Positions 20,677 to 29,550 of a stretch of 59,892 nucleotides of DNA are shown in pieces. Source of the stretch: Tannerella sp. (GTDB lineage Bacteria; Bacteroidota; Bacteroidia; Bacteroidales; Tannerellaceae); contig JAISUX010000052.1 of NCBI GenBank assembly GCA_031271805.1, positions 1 to 59,892 of the forward strand, read 5' to 3'. Numbering within the stretch: position 1 is the stretch's first letter; each line of letters opens with the position of its first letter. Under the pieces are notes generated by a model that had not been told where the DNA came from, made no database searches, and worked only from the letters and a program-made list of their open reading frames with translations. The translations under genes and the position numbers were made by a program.

Positions 20677-22833
20677 ATGAAGATTTATCAGACAAATGAG
20701 ATCAAGAACATCTCAATTCTTGGAAGCTCTGGCACCGGAAAAACCACCCTTGCGGAAGCTATGCTCTACGAGGGTGGTGTAATAAAGCGTAGAGGTACGG
20801 TCAGGGCAGGCAACACTGTTTGCGACTACTTTCCGGTGGAGAAAGAGTATGGTTACTCGGTTTTTTCCACCGTTTTCAGTGTGGAGTGGAACGGGTTTAA
20901 GCTCAATTTTATCGACTGTCCGGGTTCGGACGATTTTATCGGCGGAGCGGTATCTGCCCTCAACGTCACCGACACCGCACTGATGCTTATCAATGCGCAG
21001 TACGGCATCGAGGTTGGCACTATCAACCAGTTCCGCTACACCGAGCAGTTCCGTAAACCGGTTATTTTCATCATCAACCAGCTCGACAACGACAAAGCCG
21101 ACTACGACTCTGCCGTGTCGCAATTGAAGGAGAACTACGGCAGCAAGGTCGTTCAGATTCAGTATCCCGTCACTTGCGGGCCGTCTTTCAATGCCGTCAT
21201 CGACGTCCTGAAAATGAAGATGTACCGCTGGAAGCCGGAGGGCGGCGTGCCGGAGATACTCGACATCCCCGACAGCGAAAAGGAGAAAGCGGAAGCATTA
21301 CAATCGGCGCTCGTTGAAGCGGCGGCCGAGCACGACGATTCGCTGATGGAAAAATTCTTCGACCAGGGCACGCTCACCGAAGACGAGATGCGTGCGGGGA
21401 TACGCTCCGGACTTATCTCGCGCGGCATGTTCCCCGTCTTTTGCGTCTGCGCCGAGCGCGACATGTGCGTTCGCCGAACGCTCGAATTTCTCGGAAACGT
21501 GGTGCCTTCGACCGACAAGATGCCGAAATTCGTCACTACCGACGGACACGAAGTATCGCCGGATCCTAACGCTCCAACAAGCCTCTTCTTCTTCAAGACA
21601 ACCAATGAACCTCACATCGGGCAAGTCTCTTATTTCAAGGTTATGTCGGGTAAAGTCAAATCAGGCGACGACTTGCAAAACGCCGACCGAGGCTCGAAAG
21701 AGCGCATCGCGCAGCTGTTCGTTGTCGATGGCCAGACACGTACCGAAGTGACGGAATTAGTTGCAGGCGATATCGGCGCAACGGTCAAACTGAAAGACAC
21801 TCGCTTAGGTAACACTCTAAACGGCAAGGGATTAGACAACAAATTTGATTTCATACGTTATCCGGAACCGAAATACCGCCGCGCAATAAAGGCCGTTAAC
21901 GAATCCGACGCCGAGAAGTTGAGCGAAATCTTAGTCCGTATGCACGAGGAAGATCCTACATGGGTCGTCGAGTTGTCTAAAGAATTGAAGCAGACAATCG
22001 TATCCGGTCAGGGAGAATTTCATCTCCGCACCCTCAAGTGGCGTATTGAGAACAACGACAAGCTGAACATCGAATACCTGGAGCCGAAAATCCCGTATCG
22101 CGAGACTATCACCAAGCTTTCACGCGCCGACTACCGCCATAAGAAACAATCCGGCGGCGCAGGCCAGTTCGGCGAGGTTCACCTCTTCATCGAGCCTTAT
22201 ACCGAGGGTATGCCTATGCCTACGGTCTATAAATTCGGCGGACAGGAGTTCAAGATGAGCGTCCGTGATACCCAGGAATACGACCTCGATTGGGGCGGTA
22301 AATTGGTGTTTATCAACAGTATAGTCGGCGGATCTATCGACGCCCGTTTTATGCCGGCGATTCTGAAAGGTATAATGGCACGCATGGAACAGGGGCCGCT
22401 CACAGGCTCCTATGCCCGCGATGTACGTGTAGTAGTCTATGACGGCAAGATGCACCCCGTTGACAGCAACGAAATCTCGTTCATGCTCGCCGGTCGTAAT
22501 GCCTTCAGCACGGCCTTCAAGAACGCCGGGCCGAAAATCTTAGAGCCGATATACGACGTCGAAGTGCTTGTCCCAAGCGATTTCATGGGCGATGTGATGA
22601 GCGACCTTCAAGGACGCCGCGCTATAATTATGGGCATGAATAGCGAAAAAGGTTACGAGAAACTCATGGCCAAAGTGCCGCTTAAAGAGATGTCGAGCTA
22701 TTCAACCTCGTTAAGCTCAATTTCCGGAGGCCGCGCTTCGTTCTCAATGAAATTTGCGTCATACGAACTCGTACCGCCTGATGTACAGGAAAAACTCTTG
22801 AAGGAATACGCCGAATCGCAGACCGACGATTAG
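20677..22833 (+). CDS. Elongation factor G paralogue (EF-G2 type) lacking the catalytic His
   Basis: Protein of 718 aa with the full five-domain EF-G layout. The P-loop GSSGTGKTT is at residues 16-24. Switch I has EYGYS where EF-G has ERGIT (Ser61 for Thr). Switch II reads DCPGSDDF (residues 80-87) where canonical EF-G has DTPGHVDF, so the GTP-hydrolysis His is replaced by Ser84. G4 is NQLD (134-137) rather than NKMD. Domains III-V are present ([32 protein letters not shown]). Published work, as I recall it, describes a Bacteroides thetaiotaomicron EF-G2 lacking GTPase activity that supports translation under starvation; this is probably the orthologue. It overlaps glpK tail-to-tail by 4 bp. 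Confidence 0.9.
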   Translation: MKIYQTNEIKNISILGSSGTGKTTLAEAMLYEGGVIKRRGTVRAGNTVCDYFPVEKEYGYSVFSTVFSVEWNGFKLNFIDCPGSDDFIGGAVSALNVTDTALMLINAQYGIEVGTINQFRYTEQFRKPVIFIINQLDNDKADYDSAVSQLKENYGSKVVQIQYPVTCGPSFNAVIDVLKMKMYRWKPEGGVPEILDIPDSEKEKAEALQSALVEAAAEHDDSLMEKFFDQGTLTEDEMRAGIRSGLISRGMFPVFCVCAERDMCVRRTLEFLGNVVPSTDKMPKFVTTDGHEVSPDPNAPTSLFFFKTTNEPHIGQVSYFKVMSGKVKSGDDLQNADRGSKERIAQLFVVDGQTRTEVTELVAGDIGATVKLKDTRLGNTLNGKGLDNKFDFIRYPEPKYRRAIKAVNESDAEKLSEILVRMHEEDPTWVVELSKELKQTIVSGQGEFHLRTLKWRIENNDKLNIEYLEPKIPYRETITKLSRADYRHKKQSGGAGQFGEVHLFIEPYTEGMPMPTVYKFGGQEFKMSVRDTQEYDLDWGGKLVFINSIVGGSIDARFMPAILKGIMARMEQGPLTGSYARDVRVVVYDGKMHPVDSNEISFMLAGRNAFSTAFKNAGPKILEPIYDVEVLVPSDFMGDVMSDLQGRRAIIMGMNSEKGYEKLMAKVPLKEMSSYSTSLSSISGGRASFSMKFASYELVPPDVQEKLLKEYAESQTDD

Positions 22834-24320
22834 GATTTAATCCACGATTGTGAGCGATAAACGGCTTCCGACCATTTGCGTTTTGCCTGATGATTGTCAA
22901 AGGATTGGTCCGGTTCAAAGATTGATTCTACGTGCCATTGGCTGCGGATTTCATCCACTCCGGACCAATATCCTACGGCAAGTCCGGCCATATATGCGGC
23001 GCCTAAGGCGGTGGTCTCTACCGTCTGGGGACGTATAACCGTTTGCCCGAGGACATTCGCCTGAAACTGCATCAGAAGGTTGTTTCTCGCAGCTCCGCCG
23101 TCCACACGCAACTCTTTCAAGCCTATTCCGGCATCGAGAATCATAGCGTTCACGACATCCATTGTTTGGTATGCAATCCCTTCAAGCGCGGCGCGAGCGA
23201 TATGGGCATCCGTCGTACCACGCGAGATGCCTACAATGGTTCCACGCGCATATTGATCCCAGTAAGGAGCGCCCAGACCTGTCAGCGAAGGCACGAAATA
23301 AACGCCTCCGTTATCTTCCGCCTGTTGCGCTAAAGCCTCTATTTCAGCCGACGAACGGATGATTTTCAAGCCGTCGCGCAGCCATTGCACTATGGCGCCG
23401 GCAACAAAAACGCTGCCTTCAAGGGCGTATGAAGTAAGGCCATTGAGCCGCCACGCAATGGTAGTAACTAAGTTATTTTTTGATACTACTGGCTGCAGAC
23501 CTGTGTTCATCAGTATAAAACATCCTGTGCCGTAAGTGTTCTTGACCATCCCCGGCTCGATGCACATCTGCCCGAAAAGCGCAGCCTGCTGGTCGCCGAC
23601 AATGCCGGCTATCGGCATTGTCGAGGCAAAAAGGTTTGAAGCCGTGTATCCATAAACTTCCGACGAGGCTTTCACCTCCGGCAACATGTTTCGAGGGATG
23701 TCAAAAATATCCAGCAACTCTTCATCCCATTCCTGACTATGGATATTATAAAGCATTGTACGTGAGGCATTTGAAACGTCAGTGACATGCACTTTTCCTT
23801 CCGTCAGTTGCCATACGAGCCAAGTGTCCACCGTACCGAAAGCCAATTCGCCCCTCTCGGCTTTCGCGCGGGCGCCTTCAACATTGTCGAGGATCCACTT
23901 GATCTTGGAGGCACTGAAATAGGCGTCGATGATAAGCCCCGTCTTCTTCCTGACCGGCGAAAGAAAACCCTTGGATTTCAATTCATCGCAATACTCGGCT
24001 GTCCGCCGATCCTGCCAGACTATGGCGTTATAAACAGGACGTCCGGTCGAACGCTCCCAAACGATAGTCGTTTCCCGCTGATTAGTGATGCCGATAGCCG
24101 CAATATCGGCCGCGCCGACGCTAATCTTTGTGATTGCCTCTACCGCAACCGCGACCTGCGACGCCCAGATCTCCAACGGATCATGCTCAACCCAACCGTT
24201 ACGCGGAAAGATTTGAGTAAATTCCTTTTGCGCGACCGAACAAGCCCGGCCTTCGCTGTCGAACACAATTGCGCGCGAACTCGTAGTCCCCGCATCAAAC
24301 GATAAAATGTATTTTCCCAT
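22830..24320 (-). CDS. glpK: Glycerol kinase
   Basis: FGGY-family kinase of 496 aa that makes glycerol-3-phosphate. Motifs are [16 protein letters not shown] (phosphate 1), [23 protein letters not shown] and the adenosine motif [20 protein letters not shown] 24320 gives the conserved [13 protein letters not shown]; the frame extends 8 codons further, but without homology. The gene lies 13 bp after the zinc-ribbon gene and is probably cotranscribed with it. The GlpT transporter is encoded about 27 kb away. Confidence 0.97.
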   Translation of the reverse strand: MGKYILSFDAGTTSSRAIVFDSEGRACSVAQKEFTQIFPRNGWVEHDPLEIWASQVAVAVEAITKISVGAADIAAIGITNQRETTIVWERSTGRPVYNAIVWQDRRTAEYCDELKSKGFLSPVRKKTGLIIDAYFSASKIKWILDNVEGARAKAERGELAFGTVDTWLVWQLTEGKVHVTDVSNASRTMLYNIHSQEWDEELLDIFDIPRNMLPEVKASSEVYGYTASNLFASTMPIAGIVGDQQAALFGQMCIEPGMVKNTYGTGCFILMNTGLQPVVSKNNLVTTIAWRLNGLTSYALEGSVFVAGAIVQWLRDGLKIIRSSAEIEALAQQAEDNGGVYFVPSLTGLGAPYWDQYARGTIVGISRGTTDAHIARAALEGIAYQTMDVVNAMILDAGIGLKELRVDGGAARNNLLMQFQANVLGQTVIRPQTVETTALGAAYMAGLAVGYWSGVDEIRSQWHVESIFEPDQSFDNHQAKRKWSEAVYRSQSWIKS

Positions 24321-24333
24321 AAGATAAGTATAA

Positions 24334-25440
24334 TTATTTAACATACATAAACAAAAGAGCTATAATAGCGATGACTGCCAGGATACATCCTATGATTTTC
24401 GGGATGCTCCATGGGCGCTGGCCGGTCACATGGCCTGTACGTCCGTTGATAGCGAAGACGTAGGTCTTGTTTTTGTAGCGGTAAGCGCTTATCCAGACAG
24501 GCAGCAGGATATGCTTGAACTTGACGTTCGAATAGGAGGTATCCTGTGAGTGAACACGTTGCTGACTGCCGCCGATGTCCTGCCTGACGAGGGCTGAAAC
24601 GTATGCCTCCATCTGTTGTCTGGCGTAAGGGTAGCAGTCCTTAAAATCTTTCTGATACAGCTCGGTGAGGAAGCCTCGAACGAACTGGTCTTTATAGGCG
24701 ACGTAATTCTTAATATCCCAGTTTGTCAGCACCGAAGCGATATCATGCGGCAGGCTGTTGGAAGCCGGGGCAAGCACGTCGTCGAAATTATGACGCACCA
24801 CGCCGGAAACAGGATACCAATCCGTCACGACGTAGGTCTCCCGCTTACCATTGACCATCCTCGAAACAGTGCGGTTAACGCCCCGCTCGCCCGAATAACG
24901 GGTCACAGTAGCGGCATCATACGTCCAATAGGGCAGATAGACGCCTTTTATCTTCTCGTCGGCTTCCAGATTCTTAGCAAAACCATTCGGGGCGAACCAA
25001 AGCGAAGACACCCATTTCCTGAAACGTTCCTTAGTCTTTTTCTTGCCGATTTTGAAAGGCAGGGTGTATTCCGGTTTCCACGAGCGGCGTTGCACATAAT
25101 CCTTAAGAACGATAGGCGTACCGCAGAAAGCGCACGAGAATGAGGTTGTGTTTTCGGGAAAGGTGGTATGCGCACCACATTGACCGCAAACGACTTCCGC
25201 CACCAAGTTCTCGATTCTTTCAAGCATTTCGGGATGTGACGACCACTCGGCGAAATCATTTTCATGCACCTCAGCAGGCGTCATGTCAAGATCCACTTTG
25301 CCCCCGCAATATTCGCAGGCGAGTTTTTCGTCTTCGGGAGAATAAACGAGCGAGCCTCCGCACGAAGGGCATTTGCTTTGTACGGTATCGCTTGATTTCA
25401 GAGCTTCATCTCCGAGGTAAACAGATTCTTTTTCTTCCAC
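24334..25440 (-). CDS. Membrane protein with two zinc ribbons (YdjG-like)
   Basis: Protein of 368 aa. Two treble-clef zinc ribbons lie at the N-terminus: [11 protein letters not shown] with CEYCGGKV (about residues 24-50) and [11 protein letters not shown] with CAFCGTPI (about 85-110). A soluble central domain follows, and one C-terminal transmembrane helix ([19 protein letters not shown]) ends the protein. The architecture resembles Bacillus subtilis YdjG, which works with the SPFH protein YdjI at the membrane; here too an SPFH gene lies 15 bp upstream. It is probably a membrane-tethered partner of that SPFH protein. It is not an RNA polymerase or TFIIB factor, despite the zinc ribbons. Confidence 0.75.
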   Translation of the reverse strand: MEEKESVYLGDEALKSSDTVQSKCPSCGGSLVYSPEDEKLACEYCGGKVDLDMTPAEVHENDFAEWSSHPEMLERIENLVAEVVCGQCGAHTTFPENTTSFSCAFCGTPIVLKDYVQRRSWKPEYTLPFKIGKKKTKERFRKWVSSLWFAPNGFAKNLEADEKIKGVYLPYWTYDAATVTRYSGERGVNRTVSRMVNGKRETYVVTDWYPVSGVVRHNFDDVLAPASNSLPHDIASVLTNWDIKNYVAYKDQFVRGFLTELYQKDFKDCYPYARQQMEAYVSALVRQDIGGSQQRVHSQDTSYSNVKFKHILLPVWISAYRYKNKTYVFAINGRTGHVTGQRPWSIPKIIGCILAVIAIIALLFMYVK

Positions 25441-25455
25441 ACTTCAAAACACTAA

Positions 25456-26583
25456 TCAGGAAACAGGTGGTGGCGGAGGCGGCACAGCTCCTAACACAGG
25501 CGCCAATTCAATGACGGTGCTTGCTTCTGCCCACGCCGTCATGCCCTGGGTCCATACTATGGATTTCGGCGAGAACTGCCCTTGAATAAGCAACTGTTGT
25601 AACTGGGAAATGCCGAAGGGGCCTGTTTGCTGGCCATTAACGGCGACATAGAACAGTTTCTGCTGCTGGATAGGCGGCGGGACAGCGCCCTGCTGGTACT
25701 GCTGCGGATTCATCATCTGCGAAGCCATCTGTCCGGCCATGGCAAATCCCATGCCCATACCCATAGCATCGCCTGCAGGCGAACCGCCACCGGGGTTGTC
25801 GGCTCCGGCGCGCAAGGCGTCGGCAAACTGGAACTGCGTGTATTTTCCCATATCACCGACGATACCCATGCTTGTACGCTTGTCAAGAGCCCTCTCGACT
25901 TCTTCCGGAAGCGAAATATTCTCAATAAGGAACTTTGTCAATTCCATACCAAGATCTTGAAAATCAGTTCCTAACTGATTCTGAAGAGCTACCGAAAACT
26001 CATTCAGATTCGACGCTAAGTCGAGCGCTGCAATCTTGGATTCGGCAAGATGGTCTGTAAATTTCGTAATGATGAAATTGCGAAGTTGCTCCTGGATGCC
26101 CTCAGTAGTGAAATTACCGTCGGTACCGGCAACATTCTTGATAAAGTTACGCGGGTCGGAGCCGATCTTGAAGCAGTAGGTGCCGAAAGCCCTCATGCGG
26201 ATAGGCCCGAACTCCGGGTCACGCATCATAATAGGGTTCTTCGTGCCCCATTTCAGGTTGAGGAACTGCTTCGTATTGACAAAATAAACCTCACACTTGA
26301 AAGGAGAATTGAAACCATACTTCCAACCGCGAAGCGTCGCTAATATAGGAATGTTCTGAGTAGTAAGCTCATACCTGCCCGGCTGAAAAACGTCGGCAAA
26401 CTGTCCCTGATCGACTAAAATAGCTACCTGCGACTCGCGAACTATCAACTGGGCGCCATTCTTAATCTCATTCTGATAACGCGGGAAACGCCAAATAATC
26501 GTGTCCTGTGTCTCATCAAGCCATTCAATAATGTCAATAAACTCGTTGAATGCTTTCTCTTTAATTTTTTCTAAAAGTCCCAT
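25456..26583 (-). CDS. SPFH-domain protein (YdjI-like) with C-terminal GYF_2 domain
   Basis: Protein of 375 aa. The N-terminal SPFH/'virion core'-like region (about residues 1-215) contains VRESQVAILVDQGQFADVF and GPIRMRAFGTYCFKI. A Gly/Met/Gln-rich linker (about 250-300, GDAMGMGMGFAMAG) follows. The C-terminal GYF_2-type module has the hallmark FYVAVNGQQTGPFG ... GMTAWAEAS, followed by a polyproline tail. SPFH proteins scaffold membrane microdomains; GYF domains usually bind proline-rich peptides, and the tail itself is proline-rich (PPPPPP). There is no N-terminal membrane segment, so membrane attachment may be through the zinc-ribbon partner. Confidence 0.78.
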   Translation of the reverse strand: MGLLEKIKEKAFNEFIDIIEWLDETQDTIIWRFPRYQNEIKNGAQLIVRESQVAILVDQGQFADVFQPGRYELTTQNIPILATLRGWKYGFNSPFKCEVYFVNTKQFLNLKWGTKNPIMMRDPEFGPIRMRAFGTYCFKIGSDPRNFIKNVAGTDGNFTTEGIQEQLRNFIITKFTDHLAESKIAALDLASNLNEFSVALQNQLGTDFQDLGMELTKFLIENISLPEEVERALDKRTSMGIVGDMGKYTQFQFADALRAGADNPGGGSPAGDAMGMGMGFAMAGQMASQMMNPQQYQQGAVPPPIQQQKLFYVAVNGQQTGPFGISQLQQLLIQGQFSPKSIVWTQGMTAWAEASTVIELAPVLGAVPPPPPPVS

Positions 26584-26609
26584 AATGTTATTTTTAATTA
26601 ATTAGGCTG

Positions 26610-26640
26610 CAATATTACGATAAATTTTTCAATCCTCAAA
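26610..26640 (-). promoter_or_regulatory. Promoter of the SPFH/zinc-ribbon/glpK operon
   Basis: On the minus strand TTTG (26637-26640) is 19 bp from TAATATTG (26610-26617), one base off the -7 consensus. It lies 27 bp before the SPFH start codon. Confidence 0.55.
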
Positions 26641-26667
26641 TTTTTTTCGACAAAAGGTTGCGGATTT

Positions 26668-29484
26668 TCATTGCCGGAAGTCAAAAATCACTTCTAAATC
26701 CAACTTTTCGCCATGTATTCTTTGTGGGCTGTAAAAATAAGGATTCGACTGCGGACCGAGGCGGTCGGGCTTCTTAAATTTCGTCCCGATAGCGTTGATG
26801 CCATGCAGAAAAGAAAGGTCGCCTTCGGGATAAGTCATAGCTGTGTTGGCCGGAAATTTCGGTTCCTGTGGGGTTAACATGCGCAGGAAAATATCGTCCG
26901 AGGCAATTAAAACACGGAAATCAGGCGCATTTTTCCCCTGTATTTCAACCCAATACACATTGGCATGATAACCTTTAAATTCGGGATAGATAAAACCGGA
27001 TTCTCCCGTCACAGTGTTGTTATATGCCTTTTCCCACAAGCCGAAACGCGCACCTTTCATACGATTCTTATAGACACGGTAAGGGCCGTCGCCAAGCCAG
27101 CGCATACCGGCCACACTCGCTTCAGGCAAAGTGAAACCGACACCGGCATAAAGGCTGTTGTCCGACGGCGAATACGATACGCGAAGGTTCAGCAATCCGC
27201 CGGCAACCCGCCATTCAAAACGGTCGCGGTTATCGTAAGTCGCAACGACAGATACTTCGCCGTCTTTTTCGTAATATTCGACGTTTTTCAGCGTGCGCTT
27301 GCCACCGATGATGACAGGGCCGTCGGACAATGCTATCGCACGTCCCCCCGATTCGACCGATTTGAGCCGCCCATCGGCCTTGTCGAACACAAATTTCTGT
27401 GAGCCTGAGACGACTTCAATCCTGCCGTCGCGCTCGCCGACCGATGCCTTTTCGCCCGACGCCTTAGCCAATTTGCCGGCTACCGCAGAGGCTTTCTGCA
27501 ATGGCCAACTCCATGTATTCAACTCGCGTCCGTAGGGGTCTGTCACGCGAATTTCCAGAGCATCGAACGTGCGCCAATCGCTCGGCATATCAATCTTCAA
27601 ACTGCCTTTCTGCAACGGCTCAAGCGATAATGGCGGCATAGACCGAAAACTTGCCGCAGAAGGATAATTGACAAAACGATATTCAAACAGGCATTGCTTC
27701 AAATCCGTGAAATGATAACGGTTCTCTATCCTTAAAATGCCGTCGAAATCACTGCCGATATAACGTTTTTCAAAAAAGACGGGCGACCATATTTCTTTGA
27801 TAGTGAAGAAACTACCTTCTTTTTCGAGGTAAGGGCCGAGAATACCGTCCGGGGCATGATTGCCGTCGGAATCAAGCTCTCCGTTACGGTCGGTGCGCTC
27901 GACCGATTCGTCGGCGAAATCCCACAAGAAACCGCCCGCACAGAGCGGATTATTCCACATCCGAAACCAGTAATCATCCAATCCGGCTCCATGCCCTCCA
28001 TCGTAGAGACCATGCAGAAATTCGGTCGAAAAAAATATCTTGCGCCGGCTGAAACCGTCAAGGGCAAGGTAGTTGTAATCGAAATAATGCAAGGTATTTG
28101 TCAGGTCATAGTCCTGCCATGGATGGATAACCTTGCGTTTCTGGATATCCAACTCGGCAAAATCGTCATTGAGATTGTTGTTCTCACCACCCTCGTTGCC
28201 GTTATCCCATATTATAATCGAAGGGTGATTGACGTCACGGGCGATCATCTCCTCAAGGCGCATACGCCCTACAACATCGTCATACGAAGGTTTCTGCCAG
28301 GCCGTCAACTCGTCGAGCACAAACAAACCGAGCGAATCGCAGACATCAAGGAAAAAGTCGTCAGGCGGATAATGCGACATGCGGACTGCGTTCATATTCA
28401 TGTCCTTCATGAGGTTAACAGCCTCTATTGCAAGCCTTTTAGACGACGAACGCCCATATTTCGGGTGAAAAGTATGGCGATCGACACCCTTCATCTTTAT
28501 CTTCGCTCCGTTGATGTAAATGCCGTCCTCGGCACGGACTTCGACCGTACGGAAACCGAATCGCTGCTCGTAAACATGCTGCTGCCCGTTTGAAGCGACG
28601 ACAGTAAAGACGGCCTTGTAAAGATTGGGGGATTCGGGCGTCCATGTCTTAGGCTTATCTATCCTGAGGCTAAGGCGCATCTCCGTATCCGTGCTCGAAC
28701 CGCCGATCAAACCACCCCCGGACGAGTTTTTGTTAACACCGGGATTATTCCTCAAAATCAACCCGAGAACATCTTCGGCAAACACATTCTTTCCCACAGA
28801 AACGCCGTCAATAGTCTGAATATCAACACTAAGAACGTTTATATTCCTGGGATTAGCCAACCATACATCGGCTTCAAACTTACCGTTAGCATCGGCATTG
28901 ATAGCCACCCGCCTGACATTAACCACAGGCTTAACTTCCAGATAGACCGGACGGAAAATACCGCCGAAAATCCAGAAATCGGCCTGACGCTCGGCCTTGC
29001 TGACGCTCTCGTTGTCGGAATGTTTCTTCACAAACACTTCCAACTCATTGTCCGAGCCGTACTTTAACAACTTAGTGACGTCATAGTAGAAGCGGTAAAA
29101 CGCCCCTTGATGAACCGCCCCTGCCTGACGACCGTTGACCTTAACCAAAGCATCGGTCATCACACCTTCAAACACGAGCCTCACCTCGCGTCCCTTCCAG
29201 GCGCCGGGAACATTAAACCGATGGCGATATGTGCCGGTTTCATTAACTCTGTCCTCGAACTTGTCGTGACCGTAATTGTACGCCCCGAAGCCCTGCTGTT
29301 CCCAACACGAAGGCACGCCTATCTTCGTCCATACCCCGCTTTTTCGCCCCGCAGAACATAGAAAATCCCATTCAACAGTGTGTTCGGCATCAATACCCGA
29401 CAAATAAACCGTCTCGGTAGCCGTCTGACCAAAAGCTAAATCCACACATAAAACTACGCATAATAATAACAATACATTTTTCAT
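26668..29484 (-). CDS. Secreted GH2 beta-galactosidase-like glycoside hydrolase
   Basis: Large enzyme of 938 aa with a signal peptide (MKNVLLLLCVVLCVDLAFG). The GH2 sugar-binding domain (VPSCWEQQGFGAYNYG) is followed by an immunoglobulin-like domain and the TIM barrel (FGFRTVEVRAEDGIYINGAK). The acid/base glutamate is in WDNGNEGG (about E431) and the nucleophile in FFSTEFLHG (about E488), so it should be active. The C-terminal part resembles the beta-galactosidase small-chain domain (WLGDGPYRVYKNRMKG). Substrate cannot be fixed; beta-galactosides or related plant or host glycans are likely. It probably has its own promoter. Confidence 0.9.
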   Translation of the reverse strand: MKNVLLLLCVVLCVDLAFGQTATETVYLSGIDAEHTVEWDFLCSAGRKSGVWTKIGVPSCWEQQGFGAYNYGHDKFEDRVNETGTYRHRFNVPGAWKGREVRLVFEGVMTDALVKVNGRQAGAVHQGAFYRFYYDVTKLLKYGSDNELEVFVKKHSDNESVSKAERQADFWIFGGIFRPVYLEVKPVVNVRRVAINADANGKFEADVWLANPRNINVLSVDIQTIDGVSVGKNVFAEDVLGLILRNNPGVNKNSSGGGLIGGSSTDTEMRLSLRIDKPKTWTPESPNLYKAVFTVVASNGQQHVYEQRFGFRTVEVRAEDGIYINGAKIKMKGVDRHTFHPKYGRSSSKRLAIEAVNLMKDMNMNAVRMSHYPPDDFFLDVCDSLGLFVLDELTAWQKPSYDDVVGRMRLEEMIARDVNHPSIIIWDNGNEGGENNNLNDDFAELDIQKRKVIHPWQDYDLTNTLHYFDYNYLALDGFSRRKIFFSTEFLHGLYDGGHGAGLDDYWFRMWNNPLCAGGFLWDFADESVERTDRNGELDSDGNHAPDGILGPYLEKEGSFFTIKEIWSPVFFEKRYIGSDFDGILRIENRYHFTDLKQCLFEYRFVNYPSAASFRSMPPLSLEPLQKGSLKIDMPSDWRTFDALEIRVTDPYGRELNTWSWPLQKASAVAGKLAKASGEKASVGERDGRIEVVSGSQKFVFDKADGRLKSVESGGRAIALSDGPVIIGGKRTLKNVEYYEKDGEVSVVATYDNRDRFEWRVAGGLLNLRVSYSPSDNSLYAGVGFTLPEASVAGMRWLGDGPYRVYKNRMKGARFGLWEKAYNNTVTGESGFIYPEFKGYHANVYWVEIQGKNAPDFRVLIASDDIFLRMLTPQEPKFPANTAMTYPEGDLSFLHGINAIGTKFKKPDRLGPQSNPYFYSPQRIHGEKLDLEVIFDFRQ

Positions 29485-29505
29485 ATTTACTCCAAATTAA
29501 CCTCA

Positions 29506-29535
29506 CAAAAATACATGATATTTTTGGATTTCCAA
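29506..29535 (-). promoter_or_regulatory. Promoter of the GH2 gene
   Basis: Minus strand TTGG (29532-29535), 18 bp, TATTTTTG (29506-29513), 22 bp before the GH2 start codon and just downstream of the DUF4353-type gene's stop. Confidence 0.5.
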
Positions 29536-29550
29536 GCAAATAAGAAAAAA

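Noticed and set aside
28681-28790. Gly/Ser-rich insertion in the GH2 enzyme as a possible frameshift
   Set aside because: The frame stays open and domain order continues normally on both sides; it is just a variable loop (SSGGGLIGGSSTD).
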